DNA of 64,000 nucleotides from an uncultured Clostridia bacterium (GTDB lineage: Bacteria; Bacillota; Clostridia; Oscillospirales; Ruminococcaceae). Of this stretch, positions 16,115-25,088 are shown in pieces. The notes under the pieces were generated by a model, which made no database searches, was not told the origin of the DNA, and saw nothing but the letters and a program-made list of their open reading frames with translations. Location: the NCBI GenBank assembly GCA_945876435.1, contig CAMCOD010000008.1, forward strand, positions 1 through 64,000. The letters run 5' to 3'. How positions within the stretch are numbered: position 1 is the stretch's first letter; every line of letters begins with the position of its first letter. A program made the position numbers and the translations under genes.

Positions 16115-17146
16115 TTACTTTTTCTTAACATATTTTCTCATATCGATGGCCACTGCAACCAGAATGATCAAACCTTTTACAATATACTGAAGGTTCGGGT
16201 CAACGTCGACATAAGCCAAACCGAAGTTGATGGCCTGCAGCAGCAGTACGCCCAGTACAACACCGCCGATGGTACCAACACCGCCGTTGAAGGATACGCC
16301 GCCGACTACGCAGGCGGAGATGGCATCGGTCTCGTAGTTAACGCCCAGATTGTTGGTGGCGGAACCGGTACGGCCCAGCTCCAGAACGGAGGCAATACCG
16401 TAAAGGATACCAGCCAGAATATAAGTGGTAATGATGGTCTTATCTACATTAACGCCGGATACGGCAGCTGCTTCGGTGTTTCCGCCGACAGCAAACATGT
16501 TTTTACCGAAAGTGGTCTTGTTCCAGATGAACCAGATCACCGCAATGGCGATACCGGCGTAAACAACCAGCAAGGACAGGTTGGCGCCGCCGCCAAAGTC
16601 GATCACTTTGCCCTGTGCAATGGATTTAAAATCTTCGTTCAGGGAACCAATTGGGGAACCGCCGATCCAGTTGTAGTATGTAGAACATACGCCGTACATA
16701 ACCAGCTGCATACCGAGGGTAGCAATAAACGGATGCATTTTCAGTTTCGCAACCATGGTACCGCTGACTGCGGAAGCGCAGGCAAGCAGAACGACTACCA
16801 GCGCGATTACCAGGAAAATAAAGCCCCAGTTGGAAGGAAGATTCGGGAAGATACGGCGTTCAAAATTCGGCGCCTGCAGCAGGGAAGCTGCCAGAACCGC
16901 ACCCATACCAACCATACGGCCGATGGAAAGGTCTGTACCGGCAAGAACGATCAAGCCCGCAACGCCCAGCGCCAGCATGCAGCGGGTGGAGGACTGGGTC
17001 AGAATGGTAGTCAAGCTGTTCAGAGACAGAACGCTTGGGTCCAGAATAACGATCACCAGGATCATCAGCGCAAATACGATATAAATACCGTATGAGAGCA
17101 GGAAATTCGTGATTTGTTGTTTTTTTGCTTTATCCACAAACAGCAC
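16115..17146 (-). CDS. mglC: Galactose/methyl-galactoside ABC transporter permease
   Basis: A 343-residue integral membrane permease of the carbohydrate importer family 2 (MglC/RbsC type). Around ten hydrophobic segments are visible, from YGIYIVFALMILVIVI to YIVKGLIILVAVAIDM. GVAGLIVLAGTDLSIGRMVGMGAV is a typical N-terminal block, and the conserved cytoplasmic loop is AVGGNTEAAAVSGVNVDK. It lies 3 bases after mglA. With MglB and MglA it forms the importer; the binding protein indicates galactose/glucose rather than ribose. Confidence 0.9.
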   Translation of the reverse strand: MLFVDKAKKQQITNFLLSYGIYIVFALMILVIVILDPSVLSLNSLTTILTQSSTRCMLALGVAGLIVLAGTDLSIGRMVGMGAVLAASLLQAPNFERRIFPNLPSNWGFIFLVIALVVVLLACASAVSGTMVAKLKMHPFIATLGMQLVMYGVCSTYYNWIGGSPIGSLNEDFKSIAQGKVIDFGGGANLSLLVVYAGIAIAVIWFIWNKTTFGKNMFAVGGNTEAAAVSGVNVDKTIITTYILAGILYGIASVLELGRTGSATNNLGVNYETDAISACVVGGVSFNGGVGTIGGVVLGVLLLQAINFGLAYVDVDPNLQYIVKGLIILVAVAIDMRKYVKKK

Positions 17147-17149
17147 CCC

Positions 17150-18652
17150 TTAGATATATTTAGCTGCCAGAGCCAAAATTTCTTCCTGATTGGTTTCGGC
17201 CGTATTGACAATACCGGCAAGACGGCCATTGCTCATGACCATAATGCGGTCGCTGATGCCCAACAGCTCCGGCATTTCGGAAGAAATTACGACTACACCC
17301 TTACCTTTGTTGGCAAGATCGAGAATCAGCTGGTAAATCTCATATTTTGCACCGACGTCGATGCCTCGGGTCGGTTCGTCCAGCATCAGAATATCCGGTT
17401 CTGTCAACAGCCAGCGTCCCAGAATAACTTTCTGCTGGTTACCGCCGGACAGAGAACCGATTTTTGTCTTCTCACTTGGAGTCTTGACATGCATACTGTC
17501 AATGACCCACTTGGTGTCCTCTTTCATCTTCTTGTCATTGAGGGCGCCGATTTTATTGGCATAGGCCTTGATATTGGCAATTACCGAGTTAAAACGAATA
17601 TCCCCAACAGAGAAAATACCGGTGGCACGGCGCTCTTCCGTCAGCAGGGCAAAGCCATTTTTGATCGCGGACAGAGAGTCTTTGTTGTTCACTTTCTTGC
17701 CTTCTACAAAGACCTCGCCGGAATCCACCTTGCGAAGGCCGAACAAAGCCTCCACCAGTTCTGTACGCCCGGAACCCATCAGACCTGCCACGCCAAGGAT
17801 CTCACCTTTTTTCAGGTTGAAGCTTACATCCTTGATTTTTGGATCATAAAGGGTATTAAAGTGCTCCACCTTCAGAATATCCTCGCCGGGAACATTGGTC
17901 TTCGGCGGGAAACGATGGCTCAGGTCGCGGCCAACCATCAGTTTAATGATTTTGTCGGTGGTCAGCTCGCTGGCCGGCTCAGTGGCGATCCATTTACCGT
18001 CACGCATGATGGTGACTTCATCGGATATTTTCAGGATTTCCTCCATCTTATGAGAAATATAGATAATGCCAACGCCTTTTGATTTCAATTGTTCAATAAT
18101 GCGGAACAAATGAGCAACCTCCTGCTCCGTCAGGGAGGAAGTTGGCTCGTCCATTACCACGATTTTCGCATCGTAGGAAACCGCCTTCGCGATCTCGATC
18201 ATCTGTGCCTGCGATACCGAAAGGGAACCTACTTTTGTTCTCGGGTCTACTTTAATTCCCAAGTCATCAAAAATTTTCTGGGTCTCGGTAATCATGTATT
18301 TTTCATCCACCACGAGACCTTTTTTCGGGAAACGTCCCAGCCAGATATTATCGGCTACCCGGGTCTGACGCACCTGATTCAGCTCCTGATGCACCATGGA
18401 TACGCCATGCTCCAATGCCTGTTTTGGGTTTTCATAGGAAACAACTTCGCCGTTTACCTTGATTTCACCGGCGTCCTTTGCATAAATACCAAAGAGACAT
18501 TTCATCAGGGTGGATTTGCCCGCGCCGTTTTCACCCATCAGAGCGTGTACTGTACCAGGGCGGAGAAACAGCTGCGCATTGTCAAGCGCCTTTACGCCAG
18601 GAAATTCCTTTACAATACCGGACATTTCCAAAACATAATTTTCTTTACCCAT
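17150..18652 (-). CDS. mglA: Galactose/methyl-galactoside ABC transporter ATP-binding protein
   Basis: A 500-residue double ATPase energising sugar import. The first nucleotide-binding domain has Walker [15 protein letters not shown], signature [14 protein letters not shown] and Walker [12 protein letters not shown]. The second has a degenerate Walker A ([16 protein letters not shown]), signature [15 protein letters not shown] and [12 protein letters not shown], the usual asymmetry in this family. It follows mglB after a 126-base gap with a strong attenuating terminator and precedes mglC by 3 bases. Confidence 0.92.
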   Translation of the reverse strand: MGKENYVLEMSGIVKEFPGVKALDNAQLFLRPGTVHALMGENGAGKSTLMKCLFGIYAKDAGEIKVNGEVVSYENPKQALEHGVSMVHQELNQVRQTRVADNIWLGRFPKKGLVVDEKYMITETQKIFDDLGIKVDPRTKVGSLSVSQAQMIEIAKAVSYDAKIVVMDEPTSSLTEQEVAHLFRIIEQLKSKGVGIIYISHKMEEILKISDEVTIMRDGKWIATEPASELTTDKIIKLMVGRDLSHRFPPKTNVPGEDILKVEHFNTLYDPKIKDVSFNLKKGEILGVAGLMGSGRTELVEALFGLRKVDSGEVFVEGKKVNNKDSLSAIKNGFALLTEERRATGIFSVGDIRFNSVIANIKAYANKIGALNDKKMKEDTKWVIDSMHVKTPSEKTKIGSLSGGNQQKVILGRWLLTEPDILMLDEPTRGIDVGAKYEIYQLILDLANKGKGVVVISSEMPELLGISDRIMVMSNGRLAGIVNTAETNQEEILALAAKYI

Positions 18653-18681
18653 TTATGCTCGTCACCACTTTTCATTACGAT

Positions 18682-18723
18682 AAAAAACAGCAGACACGAA
18701 CTGTTTTCGTTCCTGTCTGCTGT
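18682..18723 (-). terminator. Intercistronic terminator/attenuator between mglB and mglA
   Basis: The minus strand has a long stem ACAGCAGACA/TGTCTGCTGT (18687-18696 with 18714-18723) with an inner GAAC/GTTC extension, followed by TTTTTTATC. It should stop most transcripts after mglB, giving more binding protein than ATPase and permease. Confidence 0.8.
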
Positions 18724-18778
18724 CCTTAGTTTATCTGTTCATTACAAAACAAACAGAACGATTTTGTTGAATTGGATA

Positions 18779-19840
18779 CTATTTCAAGCCGTAAGCTTCT
18801 TTTGCAATATCCATATTGTCAACAGTAATGCCAACGTAAGGTACACGAACGGCTTTGGTGTCGTCCAAGGTCCATTCGGTGCCATCCAGAGGATCTTTGC
18901 CTGCTGCGTAGTTAACAGCCAGCTCTACACATGCGGTGCCCTGACCCAGTGGGTTGTTCAGAACGGTACCAGCCATCTTACCGGCTTCGATCAGGTCCAG
19001 AGCTTCCGGCAGAGCGTCAACGCCGAATACTGGCATATATTTGCCATCGCTGCCGAAGTAACCATTACCAGCCAGAGCTTCGATTGCACCCATAGCCATA
19101 CCGTCGTTGTTTGCGATTACCATTTCGATCTGGTCGCCGAATTTACCCAGCCAGGTCTCCATCAGCTCTTTCGCTTTGGTAGCGTCCCAAGTAGCGGACT
19201 GGTTTGCCAGCTCTTCGGTTTCAATACCTTTTTCGTTGAGAGTTTTAATGGAGTATGTAGTTCTGGCTTCTGCGTCTGGATGACCAATTTCACCCATCAG
19301 CATTACATACTGGATTTTACCGTCGCCGTTTTTATCCCAGGCATCTTTATTTGCTTCCCAGGCGCTGGCGATCAGTTCGCCCTGGATAATACCGGATTCT
19401 TCAGAAGTGGTACCAACGTATACGCATTTGTCATAGTCGATCTTGTCAGTGCCTTCTGGATACTCTTTGTTAACAAAGACAACCGGAATATCAGCAGCTT
19501 TCGCTTTTTCTGCAATGGTAGGAGCCGCAGATGGGTCAACCAGGTTAACGATCAGCGCTTTAACGCCCTTCTGGATCAGAGTATCGATCTGGTCGTTCTG
19601 TTTGGACTGGTCATTGGCGGAGTCGTTCATGTTCAGGGTTGCCACACCTTTTGCAGCGTTTTCCATTGCGGTTCTGGTGTAGGTCATGAAGTTATCATCG
19701 TATTTGTAGATGGTAACACCGATCAGAGGCAGATCACCGGAAGCAGCCTGTGTCTCCTTATTGCTGGAGCTGTTGCAGGCAGCCATGGAAGCCAGCATTG
19801 CGCAAGCCAGCAGACCTGCAAGGATTTTTTTCATTTTCAT
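18779..19840 (-). CDS. mglB: Galactose/glucose-binding lipoprotein of the Mgl ABC transporter
   Basis: A 353-residue extracellular sugar-binding protein anchored as a lipoprotein: signal [22 protein letters not shown] with cysteine as the acylation site. The periplasmic-binding-protein fold of the ribose/galactose class follows ([20 protein letters not shown]). A calcium-binding loop [11 protein letters not shown] is present, a hallmark of the E. coli galactose/glucose-binding protein, which supports glucose/galactose as ligand. The ATG at 19840 is chosen because AAAGGAG is well spaced from it; the first ATG at 19849 is too close. It is the first gene of mglBAC, with its own promoter and a palindrome over the start point. 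Confidence 0.92.
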   Translation of the reverse strand: MKMKKILAGLLACAMLASMAACNSSSNKETQAASGDLPLIGVTIYKYDDNFMTYTRTAMENAAKGVATLNMNDSANDQSKQNDQIDTLIQKGVKALIVNLVDPSAAPTIAEKAKAADIPVVFVNKEYPEGTDKIDYDKCVYVGTTSEESGIIQGELIASAWEANKDAWDKNGDGKIQYVMLMGEIGHPDAEARTTYSIKTLNEKGIETEELANQSATWDATKAKELMETWLGKFGDQIEMVIANNDGMAMGAIEALAGNGYFGSDGKYMPVFGVDALPEALDLIEAGKMAGTVLNNPLGQGTACVELAVNYAAGKDPLDGTEWTLDDTKAVRVPYVGITVDNMDIAKEAYGLK

Positions 19841-19880
19841 CGAAATCATCTCTCCTTTGATTCTTTTTGAAAACCATTTT

Positions 19881-19897
19881 AGCGAATGTTCTTCGCT
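19881..19897. promoter_or_regulatory. Operator-like inverted repeat at the mglB start point
   Basis: AGCGAA-N5-TTCGCT lies 7-23 bases downstream of the mglB -10 box, overlapping the likely start of transcription. A repressor bound here would block initiation; as RNA it would be a 5' hairpin. No regulator gene is adjacent. Confidence 0.45.
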
Positions 19898-19903
19898 GTA
19901 TCT

Positions 19904-19932
19904 ATATTACCATCATTTGCTGGAAAATGGAA
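19904..19932 (-). promoter_or_regulatory. Probable promoter of mglBAC
   Basis: On the minus strand: TTCCAT (19927-19932), 17-base spacer, TAATAT (19904-19909). The weak -35 suggests activation or tight control. Confidence 0.5.
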
Positions 19933-20356
19933 TAGCTTTTTCAAAAGTTTTTTGTGAATTTTGAGTTTTTTTCTCGCCCAAAAAGACGTTATCTTGTGTA
20001 AAAATAATAAATATTTCATTTTATACAAGAAAAAGCTCTCATTTTTTTCAACAGAACATCCAATAAATTCTGCGATTTTGACGTAAAACACAGCCGATTT
20101 TACAAAAAACAACGATTTAAACAAACATCCTTTTATTTTTGTAAAAGACAGAATTACGCCCCTGATTTTTGTTACATATTTACAATCTCTCCCGCCGTTC
20201 GCAGGAGAGATTCTGTCTGTTTCATCAATGCGACAAATTATAAGCTTTCTGATTTTCTCCTTGGAAGTGATACCGATTATAAATAGAATGATAAAACAGA
20301 AATGGAATCTCATTCCTATTTTTATAAAATATCCGAATAATGCAGCCGTGGTCCCT
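19933..20356. other. AT-rich intergenic region without a convincing gene
   Basis: The stretch between the mglB promoter and bioY is very AT-rich with poly-T/poly-A tracts. The minus ORF across it (144 residues, K/I/F-rich) has no ribosome site or recognisable motif and looks non-coding. The only structured element is a 9-bp hairpin AATCTCTCC/GGAGAGATT (20184-20192 with 20204-20212), which could end the bioY transcript but lacks a strong U-tract. Confidence 0.6.
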
Positions 20357-20911
20357 TTATTTCTGCGCGGGCAGCAATTTGGACTTCATCAATGCCGTGC
20401 GGATCGCTTTCCCAAACACAGTGGCAAGCAGAATTTTCCCAAAATCAAAGACAGGAAAAGGGAACACACAAACGGTCAAAGCATACCACACATCACACTG
20501 CATCTGTAAAACAAACCAGACTGTGCCAAAGAGGTAGTCAACCAATGTGGCGACGATCATACCAAAAATCGTGATGACTACATTTCCGTGAGATTTTTCC
20601 ATTATAAAGCCACAAATCAGCGCCATGAAAAGAAACCCGATCAAATAGCCGCCGGTTGGGCCGACCAGCTTTCCCAATCCTCCCTCATAACCAGAAAAAA
20701 CCGGCATTCCCACTGCACCCAAAAGCAGATAGACCGAGGTACTGACCACAGCGCCTTTCCTGCCAAGCAGATAAACAGCCAGATAAATGACAAGGTTTGT
20801 AAAAGAAACCGGAACCAAACCGATTTGGATGGACATAGGTCCAAGCACACACATCAAAGCTGTCATCAATGCGCAAGTAGTCAGTTGATAGATCGTTTCG
20901 TTTTTTCGCAT
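20357..20911 (-). CDS. bioY: Biotin ECF transporter substrate-binding component
   Basis: A 184-residue membrane S component that binds biotin, either alone or with the shared ECF ATPase/EcfT module encoded elsewhere. About six hydrophobic helices are visible. The BioY signature GKLVGPTGGYLIGFLFMAL is clear, preceded by VYLLLGAVGMPVFSGYEGG. AGGAGG precedes the ATG and a promoter lies at 20945-20973. No biotin synthesis genes flank it, consistent with vitamin scavenging. I saw no BirA-type operator. Confidence 0.92.
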   Translation of the reverse strand: MRKNETIYQLTTCALMTALMCVLGPMSIQIGLVPVSFTNLVIYLAVYLLGRKGAVVSTSVYLLLGAVGMPVFSGYEGGLGKLVGPTGGYLIGFLFMALICGFIMEKSHGNVVITIFGMIVATLVDYLFGTVWFVLQMQCDVWYALTVCVFPFPVFDFGKILLATVFGKAIRTALMKSKLLPAQK

Positions 20912-20944
20912 ATTGTTTTCCTCCTAAGCTGATTTTCAAGCATT

Positions 20945-20973
20945 AGAATACGCATTTCCTTTTCTTTTGTCAA
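20945..20973 (-). promoter_or_regulatory. Promoter of bioY
   Basis: On the minus strand: perfect TTGACA (20968-20973), 17-base spacer, TATTCT (20945-20950). Confidence 0.7.
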
Positions 20974-21076
20974 TTGAAGGATAAGGAAATTATATCACTC
21001 ATTTTCACACAACAGCTCGCGCAAATGAGTCTCTGCCAGCAAATGATGTATACGTTCCGATCTTAAGCGAACAAAC

Positions 21077-21114
21077 GAAAAAGGCCGTGAAATCAATGAT
21101 TTCACGGCCTTTTC
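21077..21114 (-). terminator. Terminator after tRNA-Ala
   Basis: AAGGCCGTGAAA pairs with TTTCACGGCCTT (21081-21092 with 21100-21111), followed on the minus strand by a T-rich tail. Confidence 0.8.
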
Positions 21115-21116
21115 TG

Positions 21117-21192
21117 TGGTGGAGATGAAGGGGATCGAACCCTCGACCTTTTGAATGCCATTCAAACGCGCTCCCAACTGCGCTACACCCCC
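21117..21192 (-). tRNA. tRNA-Ala (anticodon GGC)
   Basis: A 76-base tRNA reads GGGGGTGTAGCGCAGTTGGG at its 5' end. The anticodon stem TTTGA/TCAAA encloses the loop ATGGCAT with anticodon GGC (Ala, GCC codons). The T arm is GAGGGTTCGATCCCCTTC, and the acceptor pairs with CATCTCC, followed by discriminator A and an encoded CCA. It has its own promoter and terminator, so it is an isolated single-tRNA transcript. Confidence 0.93.
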
Positions 21193-21205
21193 ATGTGATG
21201 TGATT

Positions 21206-21234
21206 ATTATACTATAAGCATACACAAATTGCAA
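21206..21234 (-). promoter_or_regulatory. Promoter of tRNA-Ala
   Basis: On the minus strand: TTGCAA (21229-21234), 17-base spacer, TATAAT (21206-21211), placing the start just upstream of the tRNA. Confidence 0.8.
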
Positions 21235-21263
21235 GAGGAAATCCAAAAAACACAAGGATTTTA

Positions 21264-21295
21264 TGAAAAAAGGCCTGAAGGTTTCCCCTCAGGCC
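21264..21295 (-). terminator. Terminator after serS
   Basis: Stem GGCCTGA/TCAGGCC (21272-21278 with 21289-21295) is followed on the minus strand by TTTTTTTC. Confidence 0.8.
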
Positions 21296-21311
21296 AATAA
21301 AATGATGCTTT

Positions 21312-22592
21312 TTATGCTTTGATCAGGTCTTTTCCGCCCATATACATTCTCAGAGGCTCTGGAATACGGACAGAACCATCTGGATTCAGATTGTTTTCCA
21401 GGAAAGCGATCAGCATACGGGGAGGCGCTACAACGGTATTGTTGAGGGTGTGGGCAAAGTAGTTTTTGCCTTCTCCTTTGATGCGGATGCCCAGTCTGCG
21501 AGCCTGCGCGTCACCCAGGTTGGAGCAGCTGCCTACCTCAAAGTATTTCTGCTGACGGGGAGACCAAGCCTCTACGTCGATGCTCTTTACTTTCAAATCG
21601 GCCAGGTCACCGGAGCAGCATTCCAGAGAACGAACCGGAATGTCCAGAGAACGGAAGAATTCAACGGTGTAATGGTACATCTTCTCAAACCACTCCGCGG
21701 AATCCTCCGGTTTGCAGACAACTACCATTTCCTGCTTTTCAAACTGATGGATGCGGTAAACGCCGCGCTCCTCGATGCCATGCGCGCCGACTTCCTTGCG
21801 GAAGCAAGGGGAGTAGCTGGTCAGCGCCTGTGGAAGGGACTTTTCGTCCAGAATGGTATCAATAAATTTACCGATCATGGAGTGTTCGCTGGTACCGATC
21901 AGGTACAGATCCTCACCCTCGATCTTGTACATCATGTTTTCCATCTCAGAGAAGCTCATTACGCCAGTTACTACATCACCGTGGATCATGAACGGCGGGA
22001 TGTAATAAGTGAAGCCTTTGTTGATCATAAAGTCACGGGCATAGGAAAGGATGGCGGAATGCAGGCGGGCAATATCGCCGCAGAGGTAGTAGAAACCGGA
22101 ACCGCTGGTCTTTCTGGCGGAATCCAAATCCACACCATGAAGCCGCTCCATGATATCAATGTGATATGGGATCTCATAATCCGGAACAACCGGCTCGCCG
22201 AATCGTTCTACTTCCACATTTTCGCTGTCATCCTTACCGATGGGAACGCTGGGATCAATGATATTGGGGATAACCAGCATACGTTTTCTGATTTCGCCCT
22301 CCAGCACTTCCTCTTTGGCTTCCAACTCTGCCATTTCCTGTGCCATGGAAGTAACCTGAGCTTTGGCAGCCTCCGCTTCCTCCTTCTGGCCTTTGGCCAT
22401 CAGGCCACCGATCTGCTTGCTGATGGAATTGCGCTGGCTGCGCAGATAGTCCGCGCGGGATTTTGCCTCACGGAACTCCTTATCCAGTTCGATGACCTCG
22501 TCAACGAGCACCAGTTTTTCGTCCTGGAATTTCTTTTTGATGTTTTCTTTTACGATCTCCGGATTTGCACGGAGAAACTTGATGTCCAGCAT
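21312..22592 (-). CDS. serS: Seryl-tRNA synthetase
   Basis: A 426-residue class II synthetase charging tRNA-Ser (and tRNA-Sec where present). The N-terminal tRNA-binding coiled coil spans roughly residues 30-100 (ELDKEFREAKSRADYLRSQRN). Motif 2 is FRKEVGAHGIEERGVYRIHQF, and motif 3 ends in NNTVVAPPRMLIAFLENN. The track's start at 22883 reads back through the T-box. The true ATG is at 22592 (MLDIKFLRANPEIVKENI), with AAGGAGG 9 bases upstream. Monocistronic, with T-box, promoter and terminator. Confidence 0.95.
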   Translation of the reverse strand: MLDIKFLRANPEIVKENIKKKFQDEKLVLVDEVIELDKEFREAKSRADYLRSQRNSISKQIGGLMAKGQKEEAEAAKAQVTSMAQEMAELEAKEEVLEGEIRKRMLVIPNIIDPSVPIGKDDSENVEVERFGEPVVPDYEIPYHIDIMERLHGVDLDSARKTSGSGFYYLCGDIARLHSAILSYARDFMINKGFTYYIPPFMIHGDVVTGVMSFSEMENMMYKIEGEDLYLIGTSEHSMIGKFIDTILDEKSLPQALTSYSPCFRKEVGAHGIEERGVYRIHQFEKQEMVVVCKPEDSAEWFEKMYHYTVEFFRSLDIPVRSLECCSGDLADLKVKSIDVEAWSPRQQKYFEVGSCSNLGDAQARRLGIRIKGEGKNYFAHTLNNTVVAPPRMLIAFLENNLNPDGSVRIPEPLRMYMGGKDLIKA

Positions 22593-22654
22593 GAACATAG
22601 CCTCCTTATAAGTTGAGTAAAACGTCTGATTTTGGGATTCGGGACGTTTGTTTT

Positions 22655-22895
22655 CAAAATAAAAAAGCCCCCGAACCCAGTAGCGATTGACTATTGGGAC
22701 GAAGGGACTCCGCGTTGCCACCCAAATTGCCGGCCAATGGCCGACCACTTCATTGGTACGATAAAGGGTACAAACCTCCGGCTCCTCACCGGCAGCTCCG
22801 AAAGTGGATAAGGCGCCTTTCCTGACCGCTTTCACCTGCCGCGGACTCTCTGAAAGGAAGCAAACACCTATAGCTTTCCTCATCGCTGTGATGGG
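22655..22895 (-). promoter_or_regulatory. T-box riboswitch of serS (specifier TCC, Ser)
   Basis: The minus strand has AGAGAGTCCGCGGCAGGTGA, then the T-box GGGTGGCAACGCGGAG (22708-22723) and a terminator CCCAATAG/CTACTGGG (22676-22700) with TTTTTTA. Aligning it with the valS leader at the shared CGGAGCTG places TCC (22806-22808, in TTATCCACTTTCGGAGCTG) opposite the GTA of valS. TCC is a serine codon, so the specifier assignment is self-consistent. Confidence 0.88.
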
Positions 22896-22898
22896 ATT

Positions 22899-22927
22899 AT
22901 TATATCCTCTTTTTTGTGGGATTTCAA
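22899..22927 (-). promoter_or_regulatory. Promoter of the serS T-box transcript
   Basis: On the minus strand: TTGAAA (22922-22927), 17-base spacer, TATAAT (22899-22904), immediately upstream of the leader. Confidence 0.82.
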
Positions 22928-23009
22928 GAGGATTTTTGGAATTTTATCTGGTACGCCAAGGAAGTTTGTGCTAAAATGAAGGGACAAGAACTGGACTGGG
23001 GGAACGATC

Positions 23010-23537
23010 ATGGACAAAGAGCTTTTTTTGATCCATACCACCATGGAAAAAAAGGATTACCGGAAATTTTTGTACACTGCTGCCTTTTTCAAGAAGAAAT
23101 GGCTGCTGCCTGTACTGCTGCTGATCTCTTGGGGCGGCGCGGTTCTGATCCAGTACAGCTTGAGCGGGCCTGACTGGGGAAAAACCGCCCTGACTACCCT
23201 GCTGCTGTTCTGCTTTGTGATCCTTATTTTATGCTTCAAAATTGAAAGGCGGAACCGAACCCGTCTGAAAACAGATCGTACCGGCTCCTTCGGCAGCGAA
23301 AATATCCTTCATTTCTATAGCGACCGGCTGGTATTTGAAAGCCCGGAGCGAAAATCCACTGGCGAGCTGCGCTACGATCAGTTTTACTCTCTGTTGGAAA
23401 GCAAGGACTATTATATCTTCTATCTGAACGCCAATCAGGCCGCCCTGCTGCGGAAAAAGGATGTGCCGGCGGAAACTGCCGATTCCCTGCGTCACTTTCT
23501 CCAAGCGGCTTTCGGCAAACGTTATAAACGGATTTAA
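23010..23537 (+). CDS. YcxB-family membrane protein
   Basis: A 175-residue protein of unknown function. A cytoplasmic N-terminal stretch (FLIHTTMEKKDYRKFLYTAAFF) is followed by two hydrophobic helices (LLPVLLLISWGGAVLIQY and TALTTLLLFCFVILILCF) and a C-terminal YcxB-like domain (NILHFYSDRLVFESPERK, then ELRYDQFYSLLESKDYYIFYLNANQAALLRK). That layout of two helices then a PH-like domain is characteristic of the YcxB family. GGGGGAAC precedes the ATG. A hairpin separates it from the PHP gene, so it is probably expressed alone. Confidence 0.7.
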   Translation: MDKELFLIHTTMEKKDYRKFLYTAAFFKKKWLLPVLLLISWGGAVLIQYSLSGPDWGKTALTTLLLFCFVILILCFKIERRNRTRLKTDRTGSFGSENILHFYSDRLVFESPERKSTGELRYDQFYSLLESKDYYIFYLNANQAALLRKKDVPAETADSLRHFLQAAFGKRYKRI

Positions 23538-23541
23538 TCCG

Positions 23542-23571
23542 GCTCCCCTGGGTTTTTGCGCAGGGGAAGCG
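23542..23571 (+). terminator. Hairpin between the YcxB-like and PHP genes
   Basis: CCCCTG/CAGGGG (23545-23550 with 23561-23566), extended by GCT/AGC across a bulge, is followed by GGACTGTTATATTTT. This is a weak terminator or processing hairpin. Confidence 0.45.
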
Positions 23572-23600
23572 GACTGTTATATTTTCAGGAGGTTTTTATC

Positions 23601-24317
23601 ATGAATTATCACATTGGCTGTGAAGTACATACTCACACAATCGTCAGCGGACACGCTTTCGGCACCATTCGGGAAATGGCACAGGCGGCCGCGGAAAAGG
23701 GCTTATCCCTTCTGGGCTTTGCGGAGCATGGCCCCGGCATCCCGGGTACCTGCGCACCCATTTATTTCGGTGGTTATGACTCAATGCCCAAAAGTCTTTA
23801 CGGTGTTGAACTGCTGGGAGGCTGTGAGGTCAACGTGCTCAATGACGGAACCCTCTCCCTGCCGGAACGCTACCTGAATTATCTGGATTTCGCCATCGTG
23901 GGCATTCATCCGCACTGTTATGAAGATGAGGGACGGGAGAAAAACACAGACAATGTGATCTCCTGCATGAAAAATCCCAAAGTCTTTTTCGTTTCTCATC
24001 CGGATACCGACCGCCAGCCCCTCAATTACGAGCGCCTTGTGCCTGCCGCCAAGGAATACCATGTGGCTCTGGAGCTGAACAACTCCTCCCTGCGCCGTCC
24101 CAACAGCCGCATCAACTGTGTGGAAAACTACAAAACTATGCTTCCTCTCTGTGAAAAATACCGGGTGCCTATTCTGGTCAGCACCGATGCTCACGACCCT
24201 TCTGAGGTTGGAGACTTTGCTCTGGCACAGGCTCTGCTGAAGGAGCTGAATTTTGACGAAGAACTGATCGTAAACCGCTCCGCTGAAACGCTGAAGGCCT
24301 TTCTCGGACGGAAATAG
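23601..24317 (+). CDS. PHP-domain phosphoesterase (YcdX type)
   Basis: A 238-residue trinuclear-metal phosphatase of the PHP family. Metal-binding motifs are EVHTHTIVSGHA at the N terminus, GFAEHGPG, GIHPHCY, SHPDTDR and STDAHDPSEVG near the C terminus, all in the expected order for YcdX. The physiological phosphate ester is not known. AGGAGG is 9 bases before the ATG at 23601; the track's earlier start at 23556 runs into the upstream hairpin. It is 9 bases before the TauE permease gene, forming a three-gene unit with it and the broken methyltransferase. Confidence 0.87.
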   Translation: MNYHIGCEVHTHTIVSGHAFGTIREMAQAAAEKGLSLLGFAEHGPGIPGTCAPIYFGGYDSMPKSLYGVELLGGCEVNVLNDGTLSLPERYLNYLDFAIVGIHPHCYEDEGREKNTDNVISCMKNPKVFFVSHPDTDRQPLNYERLVPAAKEYHVALELNNSSLRRPNSRINCVENYKTMLPLCEKYRVPILVSTDAHDPSEVGDFALAQALLKELNFDEELIVNRSAETLKAFLGRK

Positions 24318-24326
24318 GAGGTTTTG

Positions 24327-25073
24327 ATGAACATTTATCTGGGCCTTTTGGCCGCATTTCTGGCTATGTTCGTCAAAGGCTTGGCCGCCTTTGGAAATAC
24401 GCTGGTCTTTTCCCCTCTGATGAACTTCCAGTCAGACACCAAATTGATCGCTCCGGTGGATCTGTTGATGAGTATTCCGGCCAACGCCTATTTGGCTTGG
24501 CGGGAACGGAAAAGTATTTCTCTGAAAATCGCTCTGCCTCTGGTTGCTTTGATTTACATCGGCCTGATTCCAGGCACTTTTTTCCTCTCCATCGGCAATT
24601 CTCAGGTCCTGAAAGTTATTCTGGGCGTAGCGGTGGTTCTGCTGGGCATTGAAATGCTTCTGCGGGAGAGAGCCATCGCCAAACATGGCCGAAAAAAGTC
24701 CAATCCTCTGGTTTTAGCCCTTATTGGGCTTGGCTCCGGCATTCTCTGCGGCTTATTTGGCGTAGGCGCCTTTCTTACCGCTTATCTGAACCGCACCACC
24801 GATAACCAGAGCCAGTTCCGCGCCAATTTCTGCTGTGTATTCTTCCTGGAAAACATGGCTCGCTTTTTCCTTTATTTGTACAGCGGCATTCTGACCCTCA
24901 GCAGCGTAAAATTTACCCTTCTGATTGCGCCGGCGGCGGTGATTGGCCTTGGCTGCGGCGTTCTGGCCTCCAAAAAAATACCGGAAAAGCAGGCCAAACA
25001 GGTGGTGGCTGTTTTGCTGGTTTTGACCGGCCTGTCTCTGGCGGGACAAAATTTAGCTGCCCTGCTGGCATAG
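24327..25073 (+). CDS. TauE/SafE-family membrane permease
   Basis: A 248-residue integral membrane protein with about eight helices in two repeats, of the TauE/SafE/YfcA family linked to export of sulfite, sulfoacetate or other organosulfur anions. The first repeat begins LGLLAAFLAMFVKGLAAFGN and the second ALIGLGSGILCGLFGVGAFL, the two glycine-rich repeat starts of the family. The ATG at 24327 follows AGGAGG; the TTG at 24324 is less likely. Substrate unknown. It ends with a TAG stop, which shows that TAG is a normal terminator here. Confidence 0.85.
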   Translation: MNIYLGLLAAFLAMFVKGLAAFGNTLVFSPLMNFQSDTKLIAPVDLLMSIPANAYLAWRERKSISLKIALPLVALIYIGLIPGTFFLSIGNSQVLKVILGVAVVLLGIEMLLRERAIAKHGRKKSNPLVLALIGLGSGILCGLFGVGAFLTAYLNRTTDNQSQFRANFCCVFFLENMARFFLYLYSGILTLSSVKFTLLIAPAAVIGLGCGVLASKKIPEKQAKQVVAVLLVLTGLSLAGQNLAALLA

Positions 25074-25088
25074 GGGAGGTTGGTGGAA

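Noticed and set aside
18089-19870. 593-residue plus-strand ORF opposite mglB and part of mglA
   Set aside because: Antisense shadow; mglA and mglB have full family motifs and their own expression signals.
19879-20313. 144-residue minus ORF in the AT-rich gap upstream of mglB
   Set aside because: K/I/F/N-rich composition, no ribosome binding site, covers the mglB promoter and a hairpin; looks non-coding.
22593-22883. Long N-terminal extension of SerS in the ORF track
   Set aside because: The extension translates the T-box leader and its terminator; the ribosome site and family start place the ATG at 22592.
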